A stretch of DNA of 64,000 nt from Brachycybe producta (taxonomy: Eukaryota; Arthropoda; Diplopoda; Playtdesmida; Andrognathidae), in NCBI GenBank assembly GCA_036925085.1, contig JAUPFP010000028.1:1667501-1731500 (forward strand). Direction: 5' to 3'. Shown one piece after another: positions 46,501 to 59,426 of this stretch. The translations under genes were made by a program, and so were the position numbers. The notes under the pieces were generated by a model. That model was given only the letters and a program-made list of their open reading frames with translations, was not told the DNA's origin and made no database searches. Positions within the stretch are counted from its first letter, which is position 1; the number at the start of each line of letters is the position of its first letter.

Positions 46501-49500
46501 GACGTCCACATTGAATAACTTTGTCACCTGTATCGTAACTGACGTCATAATGTTTATCTTGTTGAAAAAGATAATCAGCACTCAGTTGGTTACAACTGAA
46601 TAACAGGCCCTAAATAAAGTAGAATTGCAATTAAAAGTAATTGAAGAAATTTGCTGTTTTGTATCGTCAAAAAGTGGAACATCGGTTATACATTAAAGTA
46701 CTTTTTCACTTAAGGTGCGTTCAGACTGCTCGAGCTCGTGTCTTTGTTGACTTGTTGGGCTCGTGCTCTTGTTAACTGATGGTGGAGAGTTCAGTTACTG
46801 AGAGGCTTTGACTCGTGCGGATCCGATGAGCGATGACCAAGTGTTGATTACCAGTGCAAGTTTTATTATGATGCACTCATTGTTAGGAAAAATGCCACGC
46901 GTACAAGCGAGTCAACTTAAACCGTGGTCGTTCCCGTCTAATGACTTGCAAGTCTTGGCGAGCACCTCTTTGATGTGCCGACACCAAGCCGAGCCAGACG
47001 AGCCACTGGCTCGCGTTACTCGTGCTAATTGTATCTCTGCTTGCGTGTCCGTCCACATTACTAGAGGCTTGTCGGCGAGCCACCTTATCGAGCCCAAGTA
47101 CGAGTACGAGTTGGCTGAACGCACCTTTAGACTCACAAGTCTGTTTATAAGAGTCTGCAACATATGATGTTCACAACCAATTAAAAATTTGTTTACCGGG
47201 ATAATGAAATCAAAATATGTTTAAATTTTTACACAAACTCGAAGTAAAAAAAAAACGAAAATGTAAAATTTTAAATTGCCTCAGAATATTTTATTAATAA
47301 TAAATTAAAAAAAAATTAAGATAGTGACGAGTTTTTCATTAACTCTTCTAGTTTGCAATGTACTTTGAATTTCTTTCTTAATATTGCGACGATCTCAACG
47401 CAGTTATTTAGATTGGCTTGTTCTTTTAAGCAACATATAAACATCGCCTAAAATGCTAGTAACTGGTGCTTCTGTCCAGTGACTAGGAAATGTACGAAAT
47501 GTCTGTCTTTTATTTCAAATTTTCTATAAAATTGTGAAGAAATTTCTTACATCTAACTTAAAATGGATGGTTGAACACTGAAGTAACGTCCCCATTAGTT
47601 TATGAGGATTCCATGTCACAGAATCGGCGCTTTAGATATTTGATTGGAATATTTTAAAAGTTAGAAAACGCTTTTTTGTTATTTTCTGAGATAGAAATTG
47701 TCGAACCGTTCAATGCCATCGAGAAGATGTCGGTGCTTTTTAGAAAGTAGGCAACCGCCTCCCCACGCAGCCTAAATAGTAGAAAATGAAACAATACCAT
47801 CTTTTTTAAGTACATTAAAAAGACACTTTTAATTTGGGTACCTTACATCAACATGAAGCCACATTCCATATTTATCGCAAATATCAGCCAGAGGATGGAT
47901 AGGGTCAAAGGCTCCCAGGACGGTGGATCCACAAGTACAGTTCACAAAGAACGGTTTATTCCCTTGACGGATCTGATCCAACACGTGTTTTTCGAGCTCC
48001 TCGGGAATTAGTTTGCCTCTGAAGGGGGAACAGTTAATAAAACACATTGATATATGATCTCAAATTGGCCCCAGATCCCACTGTTCAGGCAGTTTTGACA
48101 ACATTTTCATTAGGGCATTTGCATTTGTATATTTTTGTGAGAAAAAGAATTTCTACAATTTCTACAAAACAAAATCGTTTTGATTTTGCATTTTCTATTA
48201 TTTTGCTTCTGATGATTGTAGTTATTGATTGTTTCAGATAAATAATATAATTGCAGTGCAAAGTAGGGTTATTTAACGCAAAAAGATATAAAGTGACAAA
48301 TCGGATAACACGAAATAATATTTTCGGTCCCTTAGAATAGTACCGGTATATAAAAATTCATTCTTTTAAAGCGAAATTCGTTTAACACGAAAAAAATATT
48401 CTGGTCCCTTTAACTTTATGTTAAAACGGTTTCCACGTAAAAATTTAGAAATTGGCAAATCGTTTTATTTGCAAAAATGTTTTGGCGTTCATTGACAAGC
48501 GATCCCGCCGACAAACGCGGGACACGGGAGTGGGAGCTGTAGTGTGTAAGTAACGGGACAGCCAACATATGGCGAACAATGGGCCCACCCGCAGGCATAG
48601 CGGAAGCATTGGTGTCGGCGGCCCCATCTCCCGCCATATGTTGGCTGTCCCGCGACTTACCCACTACAGCTCCCGTTCTCGTTTCGGTCTGGGAGATCCA
48701 TAATGAATGTATATAAAAAAAAATCCAAATAGAGATTGAATTATGAAAATATGAGTAAAAAATGCTTACCTTGCATCACAACGAACATGAATGACATAAT
48801 CGGTCCCAAAACCCATAACAGCTCCAGCTCCTTTCACTGAATAGTGGCTCTAAAATTGAAATAGATCCTCAATGTACATTCGTGTGTGTGGGTGGATGGG
48901 TACAAGGTCATTACATACTTGTTAGGGCCATGCATTCTATAAGTACTCACGTGTTCGGATGTGAACATGACCAACTGAGGAATGGCAAAATTGCCCTTTT
49001 GTTTACATTGAGGGAACATTTTGTGTCTTGCGGCCATAGCTGCATAAAGGTTTGATATGGAGCCGCCTGTTTTGATAGAAATATACATTATAATTAATAT
49101 TGCTCTTTTAATTTTGAAATTAAGATTGAAATGAGTTATTAATTATATAAATATATTTTCTGGTGGTATTAACGTATAATTGTCCCGCGAACACTGGTTA
49201 TTCTCTTTTTTATGAGTAAAAACAAAGGAAAACTTCAAAGTATACTTTATAAACTAGAAAGATCTTTTAAAATAAGCTTTTTTACGAGTTTGAAAATGAT
49301 ATAAACATGAAAAAATACTATTAAGTGATTTCGCTATACCATTCTAGTTTCTATAATCACACTTACAATTTCTATTTACAAGTGTTAAGTGTTGCTCCTA
49401 TAAAACGCGGATTAACCGAAGTTAGAAAATCAGCTGTTTTTAAAACATCTTAAGCTTTGAATGTAATATCTCTGAATTAAACTTTTTTTAAAAATATATT

Positions 49501-52500
49501 TTCATTGAGTTAACTATAAATTTCTCTAAATTGTTGTCTCCAGACTAAGGACCCCGATCCCCTTGAGGGGTTTTATGAAGTTAAGACCTTAAGATCTCAA
49601 TCGATTCGCCAAGATATTTACGGATCAAAAAGAAGCATTTCGGTTTATCACTCATGGGCCTCCTTACAGAAAGATAATAAGATTACCATGCTACAGTAAA
49701 TTGTCATATCTATAGGACATAGCCTCGTAACAGTCTGAAAAGGCAAATAACAAAACATTATTATGATAAATATTGTAATATATGACTGCCATTGACTGGT
49801 TTATAGAATAACATAACAGTCATATCATAATAACGCACAAGCAGTGAAATTATAAGATACGACTGTCACAATTTTATGACTTTTCTTTATAATGAAGCTC
49901 CATGACTCTTATGGGTCTAGATCTTAGACCCTATTTGAAATGATTGACTCTTATTTGTTGTCTGAGAAAAGAATTGATGAAACCTTAAAGAAATATTGCA
50001 AATTAAACAAAATAAAAAGCTTATTCTAGTTTTAGAAATAAGCTAATATGTTTTCATGTTTGAAAACTGCAATCCAGAGAGATTCAACTTCATGTTATTT
50101 ACTTTTGTAGCCTCTGTGCAATGGTGGCGGAATAGATATTTATTTTGTTTTCGTCTCAACGGATGGCGCGCCTCCGGTTGTGAGAAAATTTATATTTTTT
50201 CAAGCGAACGTTTTTTAGGAGAAACGAAAAAGTCCAGAGTGTTTTAGAAACTAGAATAATTGGTGATAATGTTAAAAGATTCTTCATTCATGATATCTTT
50301 AAATGTAAACTTTGTATACGGCAGTTTGAAAAAGGCTAAAATAGTTTTTCAATGGAAAAAGCCTTAAAAACGGGACATTTTCAAACTGAACTATAAAATG
50401 TTTATTTTTGAAGATACTGTCACGAAACAAATTTTAACATAACCTTTTACCATTCTAATTTTTGAAAACAATTTGAATTTTTTGTCCAAATTTTTTTTTA
50501 CAAAAAAAAAAAGGTCTCTGGAGCTGCATTGGCGCAGTAAAGTGAGGTGGAAAAAGCAAAATAAATATCTATAAAGCCACCTTAAATGAGAACAATGTAT
50601 AATGAACCTGTATTGGTCACAGCTGTGACACTGCAAGAATTCATCAGATTGGGATGATGGAAGGGGTGAGAGAGGGTGCGGGGGTGGGTCCTCATATGGA
50701 GAGTAGGCGAATAATTGTGGGATGATGATTGTCAAGGGGGAAAAGAGGGGGTCCGTATCTTGTATAGAGGCCTACATTTCCTGGGTGTGAGACACAGAGA
50801 GAAAGAGAGACGGGAGAGAGTGAAAATGAATCAATCATTTTCATCAATATTGTCACTATTGCCCTTCAAGTTGAATGTATCCTAACTATTCGCTTTTTTC
50901 ATATGTAACAAACTGCGGCGGCGGCTGCTGCTGCTGCATATAAATGTACAAACTTAAAATTCAATTAGATGGGTGATAGAAAATAAAGGAAAGTTTCATT
51001 TAGACCCTTTTGTGGTTTGCATTTGAAACTTAAATTAGAGCGAGAGGATAGAAAATGTCAATTTTGTCATATTTAAATTAATTTTTTTATAAAAGAAAAA
51101 AGTTGTTGTCAGAAGTTGAAATCTAATTTAGTATTTTACACCGGAGGTAGTAACATTGCTGAAAACACGTGTTATTGGCACTGATTTTTTTAAACAAATA
51201 TTAAAAATCGGCCTATAAAATGTTACTAACTTTTATTTATCAACATTTGTTGAATAACATTTTCTTATTAACATTGATAAAAAGTCACTAGAAATGTTAA
51301 TAACATGTTACTAACATCTGCTTTCAGCATTTGTTATTTTTTTGCATTAACGTGTCGATAAAATCAGTGTTTTCTGACCGACATGCCACCAACATTTTTG
51401 TCAAAAACATTGTTATTAGTATTTTGTTATCTCCATTTAACCAAAACAGTCACAGACAGACTTTTCTACTAAGGATGTTTTTGCCATTTTTTCGGTGTAA
51501 ATCTACCTTTAAGATTTGTAAATTCAAAGTTCAAAAATCGTATAGTGTTTTTTTTTTTCAGTTCACCTGGTGCTAAGATGCTGTCACCGCGGTCGAATCC
51601 GATGATTTCTCGCATCTTTTGAAGCACAACTTGTTCCATAAGAATAAACACGGGTGCGATCTCATAGGTAAACCTGCAAAATATCCGAATATATAAAGAT
51701 TTATATGGAACCCCAATAGTACTTTTAAATAATACCGTAGATGGAGTGAGAAAAAAGGGCAGAAAAAGTAGATTCACTTTTAATTAATATTCTAACACAT
51801 TTTTTGTCTTATCATTTAACTTTTGAGTTGTGTTGGAATGTCGAAAGATGGACATGCTCAGATTATTTAAATTTAAATTATTTCTAAAAAATAATTAAAA
51901 TTATACATTTTTTACAGTGAAATATAACATTTTTAATTTTCTCGTGGAACCCTTATACCTAGTACACACCTGGTAATTTAAATGTATTTAAATAATAAAC
52001 GTGTTCTACAGAGACCTGTGAAGGACAAACAAAACAATATGTCGAATTCAATTTATTCAGTTAATAATCTGAAAATACTGAGTTAATACTTAAATATAAT
52101 TATTATAAACTATTGACATTAAAATATTGATTTAGTATTTCAATTTAAAATATTAATAATTAAAGTCAATTTTTATTTGGTTCGTATGTCCTTAACTGGA
52201 TTCCGTATAATTCACCTAAACACATTTAATTTGAATTCATTTAACTCATGTTGTGTGTACAAGGTATTACTTTCGCTTTGCGGGGGGAACCCCATTTGGG
52301 AAACGCTGCTTTATACTATAAAAAATACAGAACTTTTAAAAACTATAAAAGCTTCGATTTATAATAAAACCAGAACTCTCTCTTTTCCATAGTTATTTTT
52401 GTTTGTTGCAAAAGTACAAATTGACACAGAAAAAAAAAAAGATAAGTGTTGAAAAAGTATACAGAAAAGGATGTCTATAAATGTAGCTACTAAATCCAAA

Positions 52501-55500
52501 GGAAATAAAGTGCCCCCCAAAAAAGAGGGAACTTATATTTCCCATTTTGGTTGTGCAAAAGAAAAAGTGAAAGGATTTTAAGTAATCCTTCGATTTATGT
52601 GTACTTGAAGTCAAAATCACAGAACAATTTGTGTGTGCATCGAAGCTTGCTGTCATAGCCGGCTGCTGATGACGACTCCTGACTTCCGTTCAGGAAAAAA
52701 AAAGGGATCGGGTCGGGGGGGGGGGGAGGGTTGATGGGGGAATCAAAAATATATTAACGCACACATCCGTAAAAATGTGAAGGTAGTCAGTCAGTCAACT
52801 AAATTTTTGCTTTTGGGATTACATTTGTTTTAAGATGAGGGGTTTTTTTTATAGAAAAGAAGATAAATATCTCTTTTGTCTTTGTGAGTTTGAAATTTCA
52901 CTTTCTATGGTCCATTTGAAACAACAACAACAAAAAAGGAAATCAATAAGCTGCAATGTAAACTGGGACCCATTTGTCTACGTTTACATTAGGACACAAA
53001 TGACATGCAAGTTTAATCGACGGTTAGAGAAAATACATTATTTATACACACATGTTAGTGTTGGCTGCAGCTGTTAACCATTCTCCTGCTAAAGACATCG
53101 TTTCCAAACCGGAAGACAATTGGTTAAAGAAATGTGGATGACCTGCAAAATTAATTAAAAACACAAGTTTTGAGACATTTTAATAAGAAATTATTGACCT
53201 TTATCGGTATTAAAACATGTAGAATTAATAAGTTGTGGACAAAAGTAGATAAAAATCATGATTGAAATCCAGATGTCATAATGTATATTTTGGATTTCGA
53301 GTGGTTTTCGAGTTTAAGTAACTCTGGTATAATTATTGTATTTTTTTAGAAGTAAAATTAGGAGAAACTTGAATGTGTTTTAGAAACTGGAAGGGTAGCT
53401 CAATCTCTAAAGGATATTTTCATATTGATATCTTTCAGAATAAACTTTTTGAGTTTGAAAATGGACCAAACTTTTAAGAACCTGGTTAGAGATTAATCAT
53501 AGACTGCACAAGACTAGTACTGCTGTAGATACTAGTATGCCCTGCACTCTCTAACCATGTTTTTTTTTTGGTCTAAAAAACACATTTTTTGGTTGGCTTA
53601 AAAATCATCAATAAACGTACTTATGATGCAAAGTTAAAGAAATAACTTTAATAAACTTCTGATGTTTTATTGTTTAATTTTTGACAATACTAAAAGTTGA
53701 AAGTATAATGTCAACAGATACCACAATTTTAAGGGTGCGTTTAGACTACACGTGCTCGTACTCGGGCTCAGTGAGGTGGCTTGTCGACAAGCCCGAGTAA
53801 TGTGGACGGACTTGCGAGCAGCGATACAAGTAGCACGAGTAACGCGAGCCAGGGGCTCATTTCGGTGCACTTGGTACACGAAAACGAGGTGCTCGTCAAG
53901 ATTTACAAGTCATTGGACGGGAACGAGCACAGTTTTGTTGACTCGCTGTACTCGTGGCGTTTTTTCCTAACAATGAAGTGCACATCATCATAATAAAACT
54001 TGCACTGGTAATCGAAACTTCGTCCATCTCGCATCGGGATCCGCACGAGTGAAAGCCTCTCGAGTAACTGAACTCTCAAACCCTTAGTAGACAAGAGCTC
54101 GAGCCCAACACGTCAACAAGGGCACAAGCCCGAGCACGAGTAGTCTAAACGCACATTAAAAACTTTGTCAACGTTTTAAGGTTTTTTCACAAATATTTCT
54201 TGAATTTGTTTTTTTTTCCCTCCTGAACAATAAATGGATCTTCACATTTTTTGTTCAAAAAAATATATATCGATAAAAATAACGCTGCATTAAATACATC
54301 TTGTGTTTAGAAGGTTTTTTTTTAGGCAAGAAAGACGGATAGAGGGTAGAGGGTGGAAAGAGAGATGGTTGACAGAAGAAAGAGCGCGGGGATGCTGTAA
54401 TTGATTCACAGTCGCCCGATTGATTTTCCCCCCGTTTTGTTGCCGTCAAATTTGAAAGCAAGGGAAAGAAAAAAAAATGAAAAACCAAGCAATCTGTCGT
54501 AATCCGTATTAATAAAGCAACTCTAGAGGACACGAATACAAGGGGTGGGGGAGGAGAAATGAAAAATTGTAATATATAAACCAACATTCCTATTTAGACC
54601 ATGAAAGAAACTATGTTTATGTTTGTAAGGGGGGGGGGGGGTGGATAATGGGGGTTTTTTTTTTCGTTGTTCCTTTTAATTTTACATGGGGGGGGGTTAC
54701 TGTTTAATCAAAGCTATTCTTCCTTATTTTTTTTATTCCAACTCTCATAATATTAGTTGTCATAAGCTTGGTTGTTTTAATAAATGCATAGAGTATTAAG
54801 AAGAAAAATGCATTTTCTATTGGAAGCCACATTTTTTTAATGAATGTGTGTTATTGGGGATGCAATCGGAATGTTTCAACACAATGGTTTGTTTTCTCGG
54901 GGTGTTTTTTTATGTGAAGAAATATTGTGAAATGATTGGATACAAAGTAATTTAGAAAAAAAGGGAAGGGGGAGGAAGCTTTCAATAATAAATTGTAGTC
55001 CATCTTATTGGAATGTTAACTTGATACATAAGAAGAACATTCCAATGGTTTAGGGGCTTTCTACCATACAACTGACTCACAATAATATTCCTGTAGTAAG
55101 TTATGTTGAGGAATGCTTTTTGGACACATTAAATAGAAGAAAGGGTGGGGGCGATCTTATTGAATTGGATTTTTTTTTAAAATTCTGTAATTATTTCTTT
55201 TGGAGAGAGATACACAGAGGGGTGACTTGTGGGGGGAAAAATGGTCCAGGAAAAATTATTTAGCAGGGCCAAAAGAAACTCTCGAAATGTGTTTAGAACC
55301 CAATCCAGTTTAAATGTGATTTTTTTTTTTGTTAAATTTCCCTTGGTTTTCTTCCAGTGAGCGTAGCGAGCAAATAAGTTTTCTGTAAAAAAAAAGTGCG
55401 CTAAAACCAAAACGAAATTAGTTTTCTTTCTAAAATATTTTTCTACTTTTTTTCTCACAAAAAATATTTTTGAATTTTCTACTACTGTATTAAATAACAA

Positions 55501-57287
55501 TAGTTTTTGTTTTGTTTTATCGTGTGATTTTTTACATTTTTAGCGCTTTTCTGAAATGTAAAATAAAATACTATATGCCATTTAATTATATATTAAAAGT
55601 GTATTCGTTTATTTTGAATTGCGGCGATATTGATATCGTTTTTTTTTTTTATAAAAAAAGTAAGATTCGTTTTTAAGTGTATGTCCCACATATGTGAGGA
55701 CACTCTCTATAGAAAAGAAGGGGGTGGGGGAGGGGATACGGAAAAAAAAGAGGGCTAATGAAATTTTGGCTTGAGTAAAGACTGTATCTATTGCACACAG
55801 ACTGTGGACTAAAGCTAAATCGATAAATCTTTGTCCTGTAATTAAGGTTTAATGGTGTGTGAATATTCTTAATTGCTTCTTTCGTGTGTGTTGTTGAGAG
55901 TTAAGGGGGAGGGGTTAGGGGAGAAATAGATTCTCTCTCAGTCTAGCCATAATACAAAGGGGGGTGCCTGATGACGTCATAAAGGAGATATGTGGGAAAA
56001 TGAATTCAAAATTTTCAAAGCCTAATATTATTATTATATTTTACAATGGATACACACACACACACACAAAAAACAATGATCCCTTATATTATTCCATTAA
56101 GTTTTGTGTGCGGTTATTTTCAACATTAAATAATATTTTATGACATTAAGATAAAAGCCAAGATGAGTTTTTTTAGGGAAGTCAATATTATAAGGGGGGA
56201 TTTTCCTAATTAACTTTCTAGTTATTTCTAATTTTAAATTAGAATTGAATTAGTAACAATCTGTATTTTTAAGGGGTTAGGGGGAGAGAAGATCCTTTCT
56301 TAAGCTGATTGCAATTATTTTTTTTAGCTTTTAAAGATTAGTAGTTTCATATGTTCATGTATAAAACGTATGTCTAAAAACGGCCATTATGCAGAACTGA
56401 CTAGTCAGTGTGGAAAATCAAGTTGGGGGGGGGGGGAAGAATATAATTTGCACGTTCTTTTTTAAAGAAATTCAACCTTTTTTTCTGTTAAAAATGGCCA
56501 TTTTTGTATAATTTTAAAATTAACTTAATATATTGTTTAAGTATGAGATATGATTTTCATTGTTCTTAAATATAAATTAAGAATTCGATATGAATATTCA
56601 GAAGAACTAATTATTAATTAATATACATGTAGTCAAGAACTAAATAATATACTTAGAATTATTTAAATTAAACAAATCTTATTTTGAGTTGCATTTTCAG
56701 ATAACTTTTGACTATGACCACAAGAACCCACATTACAGAAAATGCTGATTGAAAATAAGACCGAAATTATAATTTATTTTAAATAATTACATTCTAATTA
56801 TTTTGCTTTTTATTTTTTTTTTTAAAAAAAAGTTATTTAATTGTTTTTAACACATAAAATACTCTGGTCCCTTCCATTTCGTGTTAAACAGTTTCCACTG
56901 GGATTGTAAAGAATAATTGATTTTCCACATTGGTAGTAAAATATAGGAACCTCATTTGTTTGCATTTAAAGATTACTTAAAATTCATTTAGAATATTTAC
57001 GTATATATATGAAAAATGAAATCTGTTTGCTTTGAAATTAGTTCACAAGTTCAACTTTTATTCGATTACGCAATTGATTTCAGTTCAAAAAGAGCAATTT
57101 AGTTAGTTGTTTATAGAAAGTCCCCCCCCCCCTGAGCTGTGTTTTTGAGGCATTTTTTTCATAAAACCTCTATTGAACTTCTGAGATTTAAGGGGTTGAA
57201 AGGGGAATGAAAAAGTAGCAGCCAGAAAAGAGAAACAATGCAGAAGCACTGACAATAAGGATTTGTTTGCCCGTTGTTCAATACATG

Positions 57288-57323
<36 letters not shown>

Positions 57324-59182
57324 ATTAGGTTTATAAGAAACGAATTTTGAGGAGGAGAGGCGGGGGAGGGGGTGGTTTGGTGTAATCTTCGTGGGAAATA
57401 TGTTGGCTAATCGTCACCTGATGCTGTTTGAGAAGAAGAAAAAAATCACTCTAGAGTTAAATCGCTCTACAAATTAATCGCTGTCTATCTTCTCTTTCTG
57501 TTGTGCCAATTTTCTGCTCTTCCTTTTACAGATTTTTCTTACAATGAATATTATGTCTTATGAAGGGTGGCGAGGGATGATGGTGATATAGAAAAAAAGG
57601 GGGGATTAGTCAGAAGTGAGGACCTCCTGCAGAAAAAAACACCCCCCCCCCCGCCCCTAAAGTGGCATCAATACACTTTTGTTGGTGTCTTTTGAGAATC
57701 ATTTCTCACTTCATTTCGCCTGAATGAAAATTACAAATATTTTACATCAAGAGAAGAAACTAAATGTGTATTTTTTTCATGAACAAACTGTGGAAATTTT
57801 AGTTTGAAAGTTTTCTGTTGATTAGAAATTTGGAAATCGAAGTTAGATTTGGGTTTGTTCTTAAAATGAGTTAACCATACAGTAATGATGAATGCAACTC
57901 GAATTCTGGTTACTGAAAGCATTTAAAAAAAACTAGAAGAATAACTGAATTACTTAAGGATATTTTTATGTTAATTAATATCGTTTTAAAATAAACTTTT
58001 TATGTTAGTTTGAAAATGATCCACATTCAAGCGGATGCTATTTTTTTTTTATCTATCAAGTAAATGAGATTATTTATCTATAAAAAAGTTTATTTTGAAA
58101 GATATGATTAACATGAAAATAATATTAAGTGATTCAGTTGCCGTTATAGTTTCTAACATACTTTCAAAACGCAAAATAATCTTAGTTCGAAATTCAGAAG
58201 AGCTCTCTGCATATAATAAAAATGTGTCTCCTGAACGTGAGCAATCACTGCCAGCACAGCAGATCTCGAAATACCCCTTAGTAGGGGCAATCACTATGAA
58301 CACAACAGGACCATTAGCAGTCATGTCTTTAGGCCTGCTATATATGCTGTTTATGTTCATTACGCCAAATATTGAAATTTGTAGTATTTTAAGTGAAAAT
58401 GCAAAATTTATTCTTTCATTTCTTTGTTACAATTAGTGATTCTACTTATTACTGTTATTAGTAATAATTTAAGAAGAAATTGAAAAATTGGTTAGAAATT
58501 AGAAGTGTTACTAAATAACGCGAATGTAATTTTATAACAATATTGTTCAAAATAAACGTTTGACGGGAGTTTTAGAATAGCGTACTGAAAAAAATTTTCG
58601 TTTTTTTTTTTGTTTTTAAAAACCTCGTATTTGGTGAAAAACGTGATTTTTTTTAAAAAAAATTTCCACAAAACGTTTATTTTGTAAGATATACCATACC
58701 GGGTCATAAAAATGACTTTCAGTGATTTTACGTTTCTAGTTTTTAGGAAATTTTGAAATTTTTCTAAAAAAAAAATCTGGTTTCGAAATGCATAGCGAAC
58801 AAAAGCAACTTTCAAAAACAGAGAAACATTAATAATTTAAAGTTTTGAAACAAAATTATTTTAAAAAAAAAAATTGATACTAAAAATTCATTCTACTCAT
58901 GAATAAAGAATATTTTTTTTATGTATAATTAAAAGGGTACCCAACCTGTTTTCACTTGATACTTGAGGGTATCACGACAGTCTGAAAGCAGCTGGCCCAA
59001 CGAAAGAGGTTGGTCCTTAAGGTCCATTTCCAATAGTTTACGTAGTTCTTCGGGATGATGAAAATCGAGAATTTTGGACGACCGATCATGAGTGGACTCG
59101 ACAAAGTCCAACATGATGTCCACAACTTTTTGCAAAAAGTCTCTCGTCTCTTTAGCTGCATCGCTGTTGGATGGTTGGAGAT
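43524..59182 (-). CDS. GAD: Glutamate decarboxylase, invertebrate Gad1 type (N-terminal exon missing)
   Basis: PLP-dependent enzyme making GABA from glutamate. Exons in transcript order: 58946-59182, 53052-53142, 51567-51673, 48951-49066, 48770-48849, 47847-48018, 47707-47771, 47551-47629, 46460-46609, 46147-46196, 46001-46055, 45064-45153, 43524-43697; all introns GT-AG, phases consistent, 487 residues seen. Landmarks: [66 protein letters not shown], the PLP lysine in [13 protein letters not shown] (exon 47551-47629), [20 protein letters not shown], and NFFRSII near the end. The first visible exon begins in mid-codon and has no Met, so roughly 30 residues lie upstream, in 59183-64000 or beyond. 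CSAD/GADL1 was considered, but FHHPEE, QLSSGL and CGRHND favour GAD. An odd point is VNCTCGST where relatives have NATAGT. Intron 1 is about 5.8 kb. Confidence 0.92.
44038..44109. repeat. 18-bp tandem repeat, four units (GAD last intron)
   Basis: Units CAATGTAACTTTGCCCAC, CAGTATAACTTTGCCCAC, CTGTGTAACATAGCCCAT and CAGTGTATGGTAGCCCAA decay progressively left to right, with a fragment after them. Confidence 0.8.
44351..44753. mobile_element. TTAA-flanked 403-bp MITE (GAD last intron)
   Basis: TTAA at 44347-44350 and 44754-44757. Ends GGTGGCATTTTTTATGAGAG and, inverted, GGTGGAATTCTTTTGGAG, each followed by CGACCGCAA. The ORFs of 66 and 91 residues inside are products of the element. Confidence 0.8.
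46714..47125. mobile_element. TTAA-type MITE, CGTTCAGAC family, copy 1 (GAD intron 8)
   Basis: Left end GGTGCGTTCAGACTGCTCGA and right end inverted GGTGCGTTCAGCCAACTCGT. Flanks TTAA (46710-46713) and TTTA (47126-47129), one base apart. A long GC-richer interior with GAGCACGAG-like words gives spurious ORFs on both strands. Confidence 0.8.
48292..48436. mobile_element. Family B foldback MITE, copy 2
   Basis: GGATAACACGAAATAATATT, GGTCCCTTAGAATAG, CGTTTAACACGAAAAAAATA and ATTCTGGTCCCTTTAACTTT, ending TTAAAACGGTTTCCACG. Confidence 0.65.
48497..48700. mobile_element. GC-rich foldback MITE (GAD intron 5)
   Basis: GGGAGCTGTAGTGTGTAAGT and GGGACAGCCAACATATGGCG in the left arm are mirrored by CGCCATATGTTGGCTGTCCC and ACTTACCCACTACAGCTCCC in the right arm. 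Outer arms diverge (GATCCCGCC against the inverted GGATCTCCC). It is markedly more GC-rich than its surroundings. Confidence 0.7.
49245..49460. mobile_element. Family A foldback element (GAD intron 3 region)
   Basis: AAACTAGAAAGATCTTTTAA at the left. TAAGTGATTTCGCTATACCA, TTCTAGTTTCTATAATCAC and AGAAAATCAGCTGTTTTTAA at the right. The left arm is shortened. Confidence 0.65.
50205..50480. mobile_element. Family A foldback element, diverged (GAD intron 3)
   Basis: GTGTTTTAGAAACTAGAATA, TTCATGATATCTTTAAATG and GGCAGTTTGAAAAAGG mirror TTTTGAAGATACTGTCACG and ACCATTCTAATTTTTGAAAA. Confidence 0.6.
53340..53570. mobile_element. Family A left half followed by another foldback (GAD intron 1)
   Basis: GTGTTTTAGAAACTGGAAGG and TATTTTCATATTGATATCTT form the left arm, ending near 53470. 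No right arm follows; instead GGTTAGAGATTAATCATAGA and the inverted GGTTAGAGAGTGCAGGGCAT form a separate small hairpin. Confidence 0.5.
53733..54155. mobile_element. TTAA-type MITE, CGTTCAGAC family, copy 2 (GAD intron 1)
   Basis: TTAA at 53729-53732 and 54156-54159, exact. Ends GGGTGCGTTTAGACTACACG and, inverted, TGTGCGTTTAGACTACTCGT. The interior is related to 46714-47125 in opposite orientation (for example TTGTTAGGAAAAAACGCCACG read inverted). Confidence 0.85.
57291..57322. repeat. (AG)n microsatellite, 16 units
   Basis: Uninterrupted AG dinucleotides. Confidence 0.95.
57925..58205. mobile_element. Family A foldback element (GAD intron 1)
   Basis: Left arm AAACTAGAAGAATAACTGAA and TTTTAAAATAAACTTTTTAT. 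Right arm TTTTGAAAGATATGATTAAC and AATATTAAGTGATTCAGTTG, then TAATCTTAGTTCGAAATTCA. Confidence 0.7.
58445..58805. mobile_element. Family A foldback element, diverged (GAD intron 1)
   Basis: Left TTGGTTAGAAATTAGAAGTG and TTCAAAATAAACGTTTGACG. Right TTATTTTGTAAGATATACC and TTTACGTTTCTAGTTTTTAG. The inner arms AAAACGTTTAT and ATAAACGTTT pair. It lies about 140 nt downstream of the GAD exon at 58946-59182 in transcript order. Confidence 0.6.
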
Positions 59183-59391
59183 CTAGTTAAGAAAACAATT
59201 AGTTCAATTAGTATATTTTGCCAGTATTTTCTTTTCTTTTATCAATGGAGAGAGAGAGAGAAAGAGAGGTGACTTAAAAGAAAAATAAAGAAAATGCGAG
59301 CAAAATGACCGTTGAATTATCTTCTTTGGGGTCTAGTGGTTAAAACCCCTTAAATAACCCCTGATCCTAATTGGATCAAACACTCGAATTT

Positions 59392-59394
<3 letters not shown>

Positions 59395-59424
<30 letters not shown>
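59395..59424. repeat. (CT)n microsatellite, 15 units
   Basis: Uninterrupted CT dinucleotides. Confidence 0.95.

Positions 59425-59426
<2 letters not shown>

Larger units (their letters stand above)
53143..58945. other. GAD intron 1: repeats, no exon seen
   Basis: About 5.8 kb. Besides the elements listed separately it contains poly-G runs near 54629-54640, 54688-54695 and 56425-56437, poly-C near 57122-57132 and 57641-57651, an (AC)n tract near 56051-56067 and an (AG)n tract at 57291-57322. A family B fragment lies at about 56841-56902. Confidence 0.55.

Noticed and set aside
46808..47167. 119-residue ORF in a GAD intron
   Set aside because: It lies almost wholly inside the TTAA-flanked MITE at 46714-47125, and a related copy at 53733-54155 gives only broken frames.
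47600..47780. GAD missing its PLP-lysine exon, implying a dead enzyme
   Set aside because: The exon is present at 47551-47629 on the minus strand and encodes [13 protein letters not shown] in the right phase; its reading frame is too short to stand out alone.
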